From contig NC_071395.1 of NCBI RefSeq assembly GCF_022682495.2, positions 56,621,242-56,685,241 on the forward strand: a stretch of 64,000 bases of DNA, in the 5' to 3' direction. Source of the stretch: Desmodus rotundus (taxonomy: Eukaryota > Chordata > Mammalia > Chiroptera > Phyllostomidae). The notes beneath the pieces were generated by a model that saw only the letters and a program-made list of their open reading frames with translations, was not told the origin of the DNA and made no database searches. Below, piece by piece: positions 43,419-55,479 of this stretch. Each line of letters starts with the position of its first letter. Positions within the stretch are counted from its first letter, which is position 1. Made by a program: the position numbers and the translations under genes.

Positions 43419-45256
43419 GGAGAACCAAGATGGCGGCGTAGGTAGACATACTGCGCCTCCTCGCACAACCAGAACTGACAGAGAATCGAACAGCAAGGGG
43501 GACCAACACCAAGGAAATAGAAAATAAACATTCATCCAGACTGGTAGGAGGGGCGGAGACGGGCACCGGGGTGGAGAGGACTCGCGTGGCTGTGGCGGGA
43601 CTGAGACTGGCGGAGTGTGGGACAAATGGCGCAGGCAGTCTGAGCACTAGCAGACCCTGCGGCCCCACATTTGCACAGATAAACCCAGAGGGCTGGACTC
43701 AGAGTGGCAGAGAACAGGGCAGGCAGAGCAGCGGGTAGCACCCCACAGCCCCACATTCGCCCACAGGTAAACCAGACGAATGGCGGGGAGCGAAGCAGAC
43801 CACGAAACCCAGGGCTCCAGCACGTGGAAATAAAGCCTCAAACCTCTCATTGAAAGCGCCCCTGGGGGTTGGGGCGGCAGAAGGAGAGACTCCCAGCCTC
43901 ATAGGAGAGGTTGTTGGAGAGACCCACAGGGGCCTAGGGTGTGCACAGGCCCACTTACTTGGGAACCAGCACCAGAGTGGCCCAGTTTGATTGTAGGTAG
44001 CGGAGTGAAAGATTGAAAGCCGGAGGAGAGTGAGGCGGGCGCCATTGCTCCCACTCGGCCCCTCCCCCACGTACAGCGTCACAGAGCTGCGACCAGCATT
44101 ACCCCGCCCTGGGGAACACCTAAGGCTCCGCCCCTTAAATTAACAGACGCGCCAAGACAAACAAACAAACAAACAAACAAAAAAATGGCCCAAATGACAG
44201 AACACTTCAAAGCTCCAGAAAAAATACAACTAAGCGACGAAGAGATAGCCAACCTATCGGATGCACAGTTCAAAGCGCTGGTTATCAATATGCTCACAGA
44301 CTTGGTTGAATCTATTCGAAAAACAGATGAAAAAATGAAGCCTATGCTAAGAGAAACAAAGGAAAATGTACAGGGAACCAATAGTGATGAGAAGGAAACT
44401 GGGACTCAAATCAATGGTGTGGACCAGAAGGAAGAAAGAAACATCCAACCAGAAAAGAATGAAGCAACAAGAACTTGGAAAAATGAGGAGAGGCTTAGGA
44501 ACCTCCAGGACATCTTGAAACGTTCCAACATCCGAATTATAGGGGTGCCAGAAGGAGAAGAGGAAGAACAAAAAATTGAAAACTTATTTGAACAAATAAT
44601 GAAGGAGAACTTCCCTAATCTGGCCAAGGAAATAGACTTCCAGGAAGTCCAGGAAGCTCAGAGAGTCCCAAAGAAGCTGGACCCAAGGAGGAACACACCA
44701 AGGCACATCATAATTACATTACCCAAGATTAAACGCAAGGACCTACATCCAAGATTACTGTATCCAGCAAAGCTATCACTTAGAATGGAAGGGAAGATAA
44801 AGTGCTTCTCAGATAAGGTCAAGTTAAAGAAGTTCATCATCACCAAGCCCTTATTATATGAAATGTTAAAGGGAGTTACCTAAGAAAAAGAAGATCAAAA
44901 ATAGGAACAGTAAAAATGACAGCAAACTCACAGTTATTAACGGCCACACATAAAACAAAAATGAGAGCAAACTAGGCAAACAACTAGAACATGAGGGTTG
45001 TCACTAAGGGAGTGGGAGGGGGAGAGGGGGGGAAAGGTACAGAGAATAAGTAGCATAGATGATAGGTGGAAAATAGACAGGGGGAGGGTAAGAATAGTGT
45101 AGGAAATGTAGAAGCCAAAGAACTTATAAGTATGACCTATGGACATGAACTATAGGGGGGGAATGTGGGAGGGAGGGGGGTGGGCAGGATGGAGTGGAAT
45201 GGGGGGGAAATGGGACAACTGTAATAGCATAATCAATAAATATATTTAAAAAAACC
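43419..45256 (+). mobile_element. Inner HAL1-like element with 16-bp target-site duplication
   Basis: It starts ggagaaccaagatggcggcg, carries ORF1 from 44185 to 44883, and ends in an A tail followed by ccc. The repeat caaaacactggtaatc lies on both sides (43403-43418 and 45257-45272) and is itself HAL1 ORF1 sequence of the invaded element. ORF1 is 232 residues because of an in-frame 141-bp deletion at about 44731 that removes most of the C-terminal domain. Confidence 0.87.
44185..44883 (+). pseudogene. HAL1 ORF1 with in-frame 141-bp deletion
   Basis: The frame is open from MAQMTEHFKAPEKIQLSDEE to LLYEMLKGVT. The coiled-coil region (EKNEATRTWKNEERLRNLQ) and the RRM motif RRNTPRHIIITLPKIK are present. 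The sequence then jumps to RKDLHPRLLYPAKL, missing the TYKGVPIRLSADFSKE part found in the copy at 55882. L1 ORF1p needs this C-terminal domain to bind nucleic acid, so the protein is likely inactive. Confidence 0.82.
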
Positions 45257-46239
45257 CAAAACACTGGTAATCAAGAAGCTCACAGAATTGGTTAAATTTG
45301 CTCGAAAACTAGATGAAAAAATGAAGGCTATGCTAAGAGAGACAAAGGAAAATGTACAGGAAACCAATAGTGAGGCAACGGAAACTGGGACTCAAATCAA
45401 TGGTGTGGACCAGAAGGAAGAAAGAAACATCCAACCAGAAAAGAATGAAGCAACAAGAATTCAAAAAAATGAGGAGAGGCTTAGGAACCTCCAGCACATC
45501 TTTAAACGATCCAACATCCAAATTATAGGGGTGCCAGAAGAAGAGGAAGAACAAAAAATTGAAAACCTATTTAAACAAATAATGAAGGAGAACTTCCCTA
45601 ATCTGGCCAAGGAAATAGACTTCCAGGAAGTCCAGGAAGCTCAGAGAGTCCCAAAGAAGCTGGACCCAAGGAGGAACACACCAAGGCACATCATAATTAC
45701 ATTACCCAAGATTAAACGCAAGGACCTACATCCAAGATTACTGTATCCAGCAAAGCTATCACTTAGAATGGAAGGGAAGATAAAGTGCTTCTCAGATAAG
45801 GTCAAGTTAAAGAAGTTCATCATCACCAAGCCCTTATTATATGAAATGTTAAAGGGAGTTACCTAAGAAAAAGAAGATCAAAAATAGGAACAGTAAAAAT
45901 GACAGCAAACTCACAGTTATTAACGGCCACACATAAAACAAAAATGAGAGCAAACTAGGCAAACAACTAGAACATGAGGGTTGTCACTAAGGGAGTGGGA
46001 GGGGGAGAGGGGGGGAAAGGTACAGAGAATAAGTAGCATAGATGATAGGTGGAAAATAGACAGGGGGAGGGTAAGAATAGTGTAGGAAATGTAGAAGCCA
46101 AAGAACTTATAAGTATGACCTATGGACATGAACTATAGGGGGGGAATGTGGGAGGGAGGGGGGTGGGCAGGATGGAGTGGAATGGGGGGGAAATGGGACA
46201 ACTGTAATAGCATAATCAATAAATATATTTAAAAAAACC
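45257..46239 (+). repeat. HAL1 tandem unit 1 (983 bp), chimeric
   Basis: It begins at the duplication caaaacactggtaatc. Up to about 45573 it matches the outer element. From 45608 on it matches the inner element, including the 141-bp deletion and the inner-type 3'UTR. The open frame 45288-45866 is a partial ORF1 lacking the normal start. Confidence 0.88.
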
Positions 46240-47222
46240 CAAAACACTGGTAATCAAGAAGCTCACAGAATTGGTTAAATTTGCTCGAAAACTAGATGAA
46301 AAAATGAAGGCTATGCTAAGAGAGACAAAGGAAAATGTACAGGAAACCAATAGTGAGGCAACGGAAACTGGGACTCAAATCAATGGTGTGGACCAGAAGG
46401 AAGAAAGAAACATCCAACCAGAAAAGAATGAAGCAACAAGAATTCAAAAAAATGAGGAGAGGCTTAGGAACCTCCAGCACATCTTTAAACGATCCAACAT
46501 CCAAATTATAGGGGTGCCAGAAGAAGAGGAAGAACAAAAAATTGAAAACCTATTTAAACAAATAATGAAGGAGAACTTCCCTAATCTGGCCAAGGAAATA
46601 GACTTCCAGGAAGTCCAGGAAGCTCAGAGAGTCCCAAAGAAGCTGGACCCAAGGAGGAACACACCAAGGCACATCATAATTACATTACCCAAGATTAAAC
46701 GCAAGGACCTACATCCAAGATTACTGTATCCAGCAAAGCTATCACTTAGAATGGAAGGGAAGATAAAGTGCTTCTCAGATAAGGTCAAGTTAAAGAAGTT
46801 CATCATCACCAAGCCCTTATTATATGAAATGTTAAAGGGAGTTACCCAAGAAAAAGAAGATCAAAAATAGGAACAGTAAAAATGACAGCAAACTCACAGT
46901 TATTAACGGCCACACATAAAACAAAAATGAGAGCAAACTAGGCAAACAACTAGAACATGAGGGTTGTCACTAAGGGAGTGGGAGGGGGAGAGGGGGGGAA
47001 AGGTACAGAGAATAAGTAGCATAGATGATAGGTGGAAAATAGACAGGGGGAGGGTAAGAATAGTGTAGGAAATGTAGAAGCCAAAGAACTTATAAGTATG
47101 ACCTATGGACATGAACTATAGGGGGGGAATGTGGGAGGGAGGGGGGTGGGCAGGATGGAGTGGAATGGGGGGGAAATGGGACAACTGTAATAGCATAATC
47201 AATAAATATATTTAAAAAAACC
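46240..47222 (+). repeat. HAL1 tandem unit 2 (983 bp)
   Basis: Nearly identical to unit 1 at a spacing of exactly 983 bp. The one difference I noticed is gttacc-t-aag versus gttacc-c-aag near 46847, which removes the ORF1 stop and extends the frame to 46870. Confidence 0.88.
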
Positions 47223-48369
47223 CAAAACACTGGTAATCAAGAAGCTCACAGAATTGGTTAAATTTGCTCGAAAACTAGATGAAAAAATGAAGGCTATGCT
47301 AAGAGAGACAAAGGAAAATGTACAGGAAACCAATAGTGAGGCAACGGAAACTGGGACTCAAATCAATGGTGTGGACCAGAAGGAAGAAAGAAACATCCAA
47401 CCAGAAAAGAATGAAGCAACAAGAATTCAAAAAAATGAGGAGAGGCTTAGGAACCTCCAGCACATCTTTAAACGATCCAACATCCAAATTATAGGGGTGC
47501 CAGAAGAAGAGGAAGAACAAAAAATTGAAAACCTATTTAAACAAATAATGAAGGAGAACTTCCCTAATCTGGCAAAGGAAATAAACTTCCAGGAAGTCCA
47601 GGAAGCTCAGAGAGTCCCAAAGAAGCTGGACCCAAGGAGGAACACACCAAGGCACATCATAATTACATTACCCAGGATTAAAAATAAGGAGAGAATCTTA
47701 CAAACAGCAAGAGAAAAGGACACAGTTACCTACAAAGGGGTTCCCATAAGACTGTCAGCTGATTTCTCCAAAGAGACCTTACAGGCAAGAAGGGACTGGC
47801 AAGAAGTATTCCAAGTCATGAAAGGCAAGGACCTACATCCAAGATTGCTCTATCCAGCAAAGCTATCATTTCGAATGGAAGGGAAGATAAAGTACTTCCC
47901 AGATAAGGTCAAGTTAAAGGAGTTCATCATCACGAAGCCATTATTATATGAAATGTTAAAGGGACTTATCTAAGAAAAAGAAGATAAAAAATATGAACAG
48001 TAAGAATGACAGCAAACTCACAGTTATTAACAACCACACCTAAAACCAAAACAAAAGCAAACAACTAGAACAGGAACAGAACCACAGAAATGGAGCTCAC
48101 ATGGAGGGTTGTCAACAGGGGAGTGGGAGGCAGAGAGGGGGGGAAGGTACAGAGAATAAGTAGCATAAATGGTAGGTGGAAAATAGACAGGGGGAGGGTA
48201 AGAATAGTGTAGGAAATGTAGAAGCCAAAGAACTTATAAGTATGACCCATGGACATGAACTATAGGGGGGAATGTGGGAGGGAGGGGGTGTGCAGGATGG
48301 AGTGGTGTGAGTGGGGGAAATGGGACAACTGTAATAGCATAATCAATAAATATATTTAAAAAAAAAAAG
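47223..48369 (+). mobile_element. 3' part of the outer HAL1-like element
   Basis: It starts with the same duplication but keeps the full C-terminal coding region (frame 47254-47973, 239 residues, with RLSADFSKETLQARRDW) and a different 3'UTR (aacaaccacacctaaaacc). It is therefore the original remainder of the invaded element. Confidence 0.86.
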
Positions 48370-48383
48370 AGAGAGTGTGGTGA

Positions 48384-49149
48384 ACCTCCATGGATCCCTC
48401 TTCAGCTTCATAATTACTAATGCACTTTCTCTCCCATCACCTTACCGTACCTGCCCCCCCCATCCCCGCTGCAACCCCAACCTGCAGCCTTTCTGCCAAA
48501 TGTAAATGGACAAAGTGACCACTCTCAACAGGGTCAGCCACCAGGGAGCACACACCCAGGATGCACCAAGAACAGCTGTCCCAGGTGACTCTTGTGAAGC
48601 CAGAGTGACAGGGAGGATGGGAACAGCACTTTTGCAAGAGCGTGGCAAGGAGCTCTGGAGAGAGCAGCAAGAGTCATCTGGGGGCTGCCAATGTGGCTTA
48701 GCCTCACATGGTCAAGCTGCCACTCAGTCCAGGAGACAAAAGGATGGTCACTGCGGAGACAAAACTGCGGGCCAGGTCGAAGAAATGCTGCACTTCAAAG
48801 ATACTTGGAAGTCAAAGGCAGGAGCCTCCAAATAGGGATGCCTTCCCAACACTCCCGGACAGAAAGAGCCATGTGACCACAATGGGCCATCATTTCCTCA
48901 GCTAAAGACAGACTTGTGCTTCTAAAGGAAGGGGCCCCAGACTCTCAGCTGCCCCCCAACCACATCCCTGAGCACATCCAGAAGGTCATGAATTGGGGGG
49001 TCAAGAGGAAGTTCTGGGAGAGTGAGTACTAGAAGCCAGAGGGCAGCAGAGGACCAGTGTACACTTTTGAGAGGCAAAAAGCTGTGATGGCACGAGGTGC
49101 CACTGCTCACCCACTAGGATGACTATGAAGAAGGAGGAGGCGGAGGAGG
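48384..49149. other. Intergenic sequence to the right of the HAL1 complex
   Basis: No gene, RNA or clear repeat recognised. It contains only chance frames without family resemblance. Confidence 0.4.
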
Positions 49150-49870
49150 AGAAATAATAACCAGTTTGATGAGGAAGAGGAGAAACTGGAACCCTAGGTA
49201 TTGCTGGTGGGAATGTGAAATGGCACAGCTGTTGCGGAAAACAGTATGTTCCCCCAAAAGTTCAACATAGAATTTATCATATGATTTTGTAATCCTACTT
49301 CTGGGTACAGATCCCAAAGAAGGGAAATCATATTTGCAAGCCTATGTTCATGCATCATTATTCACAATGGTTAAAAGGTAGAGGCAACCCAAGTGTCTAT
49401 CAACACCTGAATGGATAAACACAATGTGGTCCATCCATACAATGGAATGTTATTCAGCCTTAAAGAGGACATTATGAGTGAAGTAAACCAGTCACAAAAG
49501 GACAACTACTGTATGATTCCCCTTACATGAGGTCCCTAGAGGAGCTAGACCCACAGAGATACAGTAGAGGGTGGGAGCCAGGGGCTGGGGGAGGGGGAGG
49601 GGAAGCTAGTGTTCAATGGGGACAGTGTCAGTTCAGGAAGATGAGAAAGTTCTGGAGATGGACGATGGGGATGGTTGCACAGCACTGAGAATGTACTTAA
49701 TGCCACTAAAATTTACACTTAAAAATTATTAAGTAATCATTTCACAATGTATATGTGTATCAAATCATTGCACTGTACATTTTAAATATATGCAGTTATG
49801 TTTGTCAATCATTCCTTGATAAAGTTGGGGGGAAAATTTTTTTAATTTAGTAATTTTTTTGTTATTTAAG
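49150..49870 (+). mobile_element. L1 3'-end fragment
   Basis: The phrases ctggtgggaatgtgaaatgg, caatggaatgttattcagcc and aactactgtatgattccc are classic L1 3'-region text. Frames are broken. Confidence 0.75.
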
Positions 49871-49896
49871 ATGGTACACTTTGTTATGTGTATTTT

Positions 49897-50095
49897 TAAA
49901 TTTTATTTTAATTTATTTTTAGAGAGAGGTGAAAAGAGGGAGAAAGAAAGGGAGAGAAACATTGATCAGTCACCTCTCAAATGTGCCCTGGCGGGAAGCT
50001 GAACCCACAACCCAGGCACCTGCCCTGACCAGGAATTGAACCCGCAACATTTAGCTTTCAGGGACAAAGCCCAACCAAGCCACACCAGTCAGGGC
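49897..50095 (-). mobile_element. Ves-type bat SINE with 15-bp target-site duplication
   Basis: Antisense SINE flanked by tgttatgtgtatttt at 49882-49896 and 50096-50110. Confidence 0.9.
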
Positions 50096-50656
50096 TGTTA
50101 TGTGTATTTTACTACATTTTTTCAAACTGTGGAGATGACAGTCTTACCTCTGGACCGGTCCAAGGCCGGTCTGTGGGTGGCATCCATCCCTACCTGCGGC
50201 CTCTGTCACTGGCGGGTCACCTGGACAGGTCTTTTTCCTCATCATTGTTCCCCAGGACAGCCACAGACATGACCTCATGCCCGATTCATTGAGTTCCCAG
50301 ACTTCTTGGGTTTTGTTTTCTCTCTTGATGGAGAGAAAAGTCTGGATACTTACGCAGCTGTGGGGCACATAGCTGCTGGGTGATGTTTCCCTTTACAGGT
50401 CAGGTGTTTCCTGCATGTCTGACAGTTCCGGCATATTTCCAAAGTCCTCATCCTTTCTCCGTTGCTGGGAGACAGCTAGAGTGGTAGTGCTGGTTGTGTC
50501 CGGAGCACAGAATTCTGAACGCCAAGGCAGCTGTCACATGGCATCTGCCACATATTTGGCCTGCTGGCCTGCTGGGACCATCCCCTCAGGTTGGAGTGTA
50601 TGAGTTTCCTGTAGCTATTGTAATAAATGACCACACACTTGATGGCTGAAATATTT

Positions 50657-50889
50657 GTGCCCCGACCAGTGTGGCTCAGTGAGTTGGCTGTCATCCTACA
50701 AAGGAAATGTCACCAGATCGATTCCTGGTCAGGGCACATGCCGGGCTTGTGGGCCTGGTCTGGGGGTAGGGTGCATGCAAGGCAGCCAGCGATGGATGTT
50801 TCTTTCTCATGTTAATGTTTCTCTCCCCTTCTTTTGCCCTCCCTTCTCCTCTCTCTAAAAACTAAACAAATAAAATCTTTAAAAAAAAT
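50657..50889 (+). mobile_element. Ves-type bat SINE
   Basis: Sense SINE starting ccccgaccagtgtggctcag, with a B-box-like gatcgattcctggtcagg and an A-rich end. Confidence 0.88.
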
Positions 50890-52960
50890 AGCATTTGTGA
50901 TCTGGCAGTTCTCATGGGCAGAAATATGTCTCACTGGACCAACATCAAGGTGTCAGCAGGGCTGTGTTTCTTCTGGAAGCTCCAGGGAGAATCCATCCCC
51001 TGCCTTTGCCAGCTTTAGAGGCTCCTCCTGCCTTCCTTGGCTCTTGGCTCCTTCCTCAACCTCCAAAGACAGCAGCGTACCATCTTCCTATCCTTCCCTG
51101 GCCCTCCTGCCGCCTTCTCCTAAGGACCCTCGTGATAGCACTGGGGTCCCAGGTAATCCAGGGTCATCTCATCATCATCTCCAGACCCTTGACTTAACAC
51201 ACCTGCAAATATGTGTGGATGTTAAGTCCTGTCACAGGTGCCAGGGGTGGGGTGTGGGCACCTCTGGGACAGGTGTACACTACTTAGCCTACCATGGTGA
51301 GTTTCCTTGATGGAGCAGAAACCTCACCATCTACTCCAGAGGGATGAGCAAGATGTGGGGCTCAAGCTGTGCCTTTCAAACTCCAGACCTCAATTTCCTC
51401 ACCTTCCAAATACGAAATAAACCCTGTCTTCTGGTCATTTTCCTGGGAAATGAGGTGGAAGCAGGCTGACCAAAATGTACTGTGACCACAATGTAGCCCA
51501 AGACACAGATGCTCAGTGACCTGGCCCTGAAGCCATTACCCAGTTCTGCAATAAGCATTATTGATCACCTACTGGGCACCAGGCACTGGGGATAGGAAAG
51601 TCAGCAGACAAAGACCTGAGACCTGCTCTCCTGCAGTGTGTCAGTCTAGGGTCTGTTCCTTCAACCGACACTGAGTGCCTACTGTGTACCAGGCACTACT
51701 CTAGGTGCAGGTGGGGGGGTGGGGGGGCACAGCAGCGAAGAAGGCAGATAGCCACTGAACCCCATTCTAGTGATGGTAAGTGCCATGGAAGAGAGGTGCC
51801 TGGTGCCCAGGGCCTGAGGTCAGCGGATGCTTCTCCAAAGTGATGACACTTATCCTGAGATTGGCCTGGTGAGGAGTTAAACTCAGCATGTGCAAAGGCC
51901 CTGAGCATGCTGAGTGATTGGAATACAAGGACCGAAGGGAGAGAGGAGTGAGAAGTGACGCTGGTCAGTCTGGTAAATGTCTCAATATTTTAAGATCAAG
52001 AGGGAACCATCAAGGGGGTAATTGCAAGTGGGTTCTGCAAAGACTGGGACCACTAGGCCAGGCATGGATTAGTACTGCTGGGGGAGGAAGGACCTGGCCC
52101 CTCCCCCAGCCCTGCCATCACACCCATCTCTCTGGGACTGCAGTATCTGCCCAGCCTGTCTCCCTATGGCCCCATCCATCCCCCAGCTGCTGTCAGAGTT
52201 TCCACTTGCTGCTTTCTCCCATGCCCTTCAAACCTTGAGCATGACATTTTTTCAGTCAACACCTATTAGGCACCTATTGTGTGCCAGGTGCTTTACATTC
52301 ACTATCATGTTGAGTTCCCCTCATAACCCCACAACTAAGGCCTATGGTCAGGTGTAGAGACTGAGGCCCAAGGATACAGTAGGTGAAGTGAACTGTTGCA
52401 CCCAGAAGCTCAAGCCTCACTAACTCTTAGAATACATGTGTGTGCCAGGGAATATCTTAGGTCCTCAGAGAACACTCAGTGAATCAGTGGATGAATGACT
52501 GAATGAACGGATGGTAGGCAAGTCCAGTGTGGCTGGGGGAAGGAGTGAAAATCGCCTTTGGAGAGGTGAGCAGGACTCAGATGGAGAAAAGCCTTGAAAG
52601 CCAAACCTGGAAGTGTGGGCATGACCTGGCAGCAACTGGGAGCCATGGAAGGTTCTCGACAGAAAGCCACAGAATCTGATTTATGTCAGTCAGACCAAGT
52701 TGCCAAAAGGGAGTCAATGAGTTTGCCGCTAGGGGCACTCAAGTCTTCCTAAAGCTTGTCTTCAGAACTGCACTGTGCAGAGTGGCCACTGGCCACAGGT
52801 GGCAGTTGAGCATTTAAAATGTAGCCAGTCCAAACTGAGATACAAGTGTAAAGTACATACTGGATTCCAAAGACTTTGTAAGAGAAAAGGAATGTAACAT
52901 GACAAAATGATTTGGGGCACATTAGGCTAAATAAATTATTAAAATTTCATCGTTTCACTC
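50890..52960. other. Intergenic stretch with MIR-like fragments
   Basis: No gene recognised. MIR-like phrases (tgagtgcctactgtgtaccag near 51670, cacctattgtgtgccaggtg near 52272) mark ancient SINE remains. Confidence 0.45.
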
Positions 52961-53130
52961 TGGGTGGGTAGCTCAGCTGGTTAGATCATTGTCCCGATTA
53001 CACCAAGGCGGTGGGTTCAATCCCCAGTCAGGGCACATACAAGAATCAACCAATGAATGCATAAATAAGCAAAACAGCAAATTAATGTTTCTCTCTCCTT
53101 TCCCCTATCTCTCTAAAATTAATAGATAAT
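52961..53130 (+). mobile_element. Ves-type SINE, diverged subfamily
   Basis: Starts ctctgggtgggtagctcagc and contains cacatacaagaatcaacca, as in the copy at 19457. Confidence 0.78.
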
Positions 53131-53579
53131 TTTTTTCACCTGTTTCTTTTTACATTTTTGCAATGTGGTGAAGATTGTATACATGGATTACATATATTTC
53201 TATGGGGCAGTGCTGGCTTAGAGAAAAGTTACTATTTTCGACTATGGTGAGGGGGCAAACTAACATGTTTTTCTCTTACTTCCTCTTAGATTAATCATCC
53301 TTCATAGATATTCTCCATGCTCATGAGCACGAGTGCATGCACATAAATAAACAGTGCAGAAATGGAGAGTTGGGCTCATTGTTTCATAAGTGTGGAATTG
53401 TATGGGATATGTGTTTTTTACCAATGATATTGTATGGAAACTGCTCAGACTATCTACTAAGGTCCCAATTCACTCTTTTTTTTTTCTTTTTAAAAAATTT
53501 TATTGATTAGAATGACATTGGTTAATAAAACTATGTAGGTTTCAGCTATACACTTCTATAATATATAAGAAATCTTTTT

Positions 53580-53786
53580 TAGCCCTGGCTGGTGTGGCTC
53601 AGTGGATTGAACTCCAGCCTGTGAACCATGGGTCACTGGTTCGATTCCCAGTCAGGGTACATGCCTAGGTAGTGGGCCAGGTCCCCAGTAGGGGGCATGC
53701 AAGAGGCAATCACTTATTGATGTTTCTCTCCCTCTCTTTCTTCCTCCCTTCCCTTTTCTCAAAAATATATATATATATATTTTTAA
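53580..53786 (+). mobile_element. Ves-type bat SINE with 12-bp target-site duplication
   Basis: Sense SINE starting agccctggctggtgtggctc. Repeats aagaaatctttt lie at about 53567 and 53787. It ends in an (AT)n tract. Confidence 0.88.
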
Positions 53787-53799
53787 AAAGAAATCTTTT

Positions 53800-55140
53800 A
53801 AATTATATTTTATTGTTCATGCTATTACAGTTGTCCAATTTTTCCCCCCTTCCCCCTCTACCCAGACCCCCCCACACACACTTCCTCAAGTCAATCCCCA
53901 CACCACCGTCCACGTCCAGTGTTCATGCCTATATATTCTTTGGCTACTGTATTCCCTATGCTGTACTTCACATCCCCATGACTATTCTGTACAAACCAAA
54001 TTGTACTTAATTTGGTTCTGTACAAACCAAAGGTGTACTTTCACCTTTTTTGCCCACCTCCTGACCCCCCTCCCATCTAGCAACCATCAGAACGTTCTCT
54101 GTGTCTATGATTCTGTTTCTGTTCTGCTTATTTTGTTTTTTAAAATTCAATTGTTAATAGGTTATTGTTCACATTTTTTATCTTACTCTTAAAAGAGACC
54201 CTTTAACATTTCATATAGTATTTCCTTGGTGATGACGAATTCCTTTAGCTTTTTCTTGTCTGGGAAGCTCTTTTAACTGTCTTTCAATTCTAAATGATAA
54301 CTTTGCTGGATAGAGCAATCTCGGTCATAAGTTCTTGCTTTTCATGGCTTTGAATATGTCTTCCCAGCCAGTCCATTCTAGCCTACAAAGTTTCTTTTGA
54401 GAAATCAGTCTTATGGGAGCTCCCCTCTAGGTAACTAACTGCTTTTCTCTTGCTACTTTTAAAATTATCTCTTTCTCTTTAACCTTTTCCATTTTTAATT
54501 ATGATGTGCCTTGGTGTGGGCCTCTTTTTGAGTTCATCTTGTTTGAGACTCTGTGCTTCCTGGACTTGTATGTCTATTTTCTTCACCAAGTTAGGGAAGT
54601 TTTCTGTCATCATTTTTTCAAATAAGTTTTCAATTTCTTGCTCTCTCTCTTCTCCTTCCAGCACCCCCATGGTGCTAATGTTGGTACACTTGAAGTTGTC
54701 CCAGAGACTTCTTACACTATCCTCATTTGGGAGGGTGGGGATTCTTTTTTTCTTGTTGTTCTGATTGGGTATGTTTTTCTTCCTTACATTCTAAATCAAT
54801 GATTTGATTTTCGGCTTCATCCACTCTACTGTTGATTCCCTGTAAATTGTTCTTCGTTTCAGTTAGTGTATCCTTCATTTCTGACTGGTCCTTTTTTATG
54901 GTTTCCATACTCTTTTTTAATGCTCTTGAGGTTGTCACTAAGTTCATTGAGCATCTTTATAAGCAGCGTTTTGAACTCTGCATCTAGTAGATTTGTTGTA
55001 TCCATTTTGTTTAATTCTTTTCCTAGAGTTTTGTTCTGTTCTTTCATTTGGGCCATATTTCTTTGTCTCCTCATTCTAGCAGCCTCCCTGTGTTTGTTTC
55101 TATGTATTAGGAAGAGTTGCTATGTCTCCCTGGCTTGGAA
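53800..55140 (-). mobile_element. Older HAL1-like element, ORF1 only
   Basis: On the minus strand a diverged ORF1 (MAQMKEQNKTLGKELNKMD from about 55050, later SLKQDELKKRPTPRHIII) runs directly into a 3'UTR ending near 53808. As in the younger copies there is no ORF2. Stops and frameshifts break the frame into pieces. Confidence 0.7.
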
Positions 55141-55479
55141 GAGTGTCCTAATGTAGGCATTATTAATAATATTATTAATTATTATTAATAATTAGTGGGT
55201 ACTGTTTCTGTTAGGAATGATTAAAAAGTTCTGGAAATAATGTCAACTATAAAATTTTTTTCTTTAAGTTCTGGAATTAGTGATGATGGCTGCATGACAA
55301 TGTGAATAGATTGAATGCCTCTGAATTATACACTTCAAATTATTAAAATGGTAAATTATATGTTATATATTTTTTAAGCATTTCTATCTGAATTTTATTT
55401 CCTCAGGCATTAATGATTAGAAAAATATCAATTGTTTTTTATAGAACACTCTTCTTAGCTCACATATTATACTGTTATC

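Larger units (their letters stand above)
42571..48369 (+). mobile_element. Composite HAL1 locus: nested insertion plus tandem 983-bp units
   Basis: The whole block is flanked by perfect 14-bp repeats agagagtgtggtga (42557-42570 and 48370-48383), so it began as one insertion. The outer element's 5' part runs 42571-43418 and its 3' part is the last copy, 47223-48369. Between them lie a second HAL1 (43419-45256) and two near-identical 983-bp units. All 3' copies end in cataatcaataaatatattt plus A. There is no ORF2 anywhere. Confidence 0.85.

Noticed and set aside
45288..47973. Tandem family of host genes encoding 190-240-residue proteins
   Set aside because: The proteins are HAL1/L1 ORF1 fragments lacking the normal start, created by duplication of a retroelement.
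48506..48835. 109-codon plus-strand frame as a possible small gene
   Set aside because: No family resemblance, no splice or promoter context, and similar chance frames are common here.
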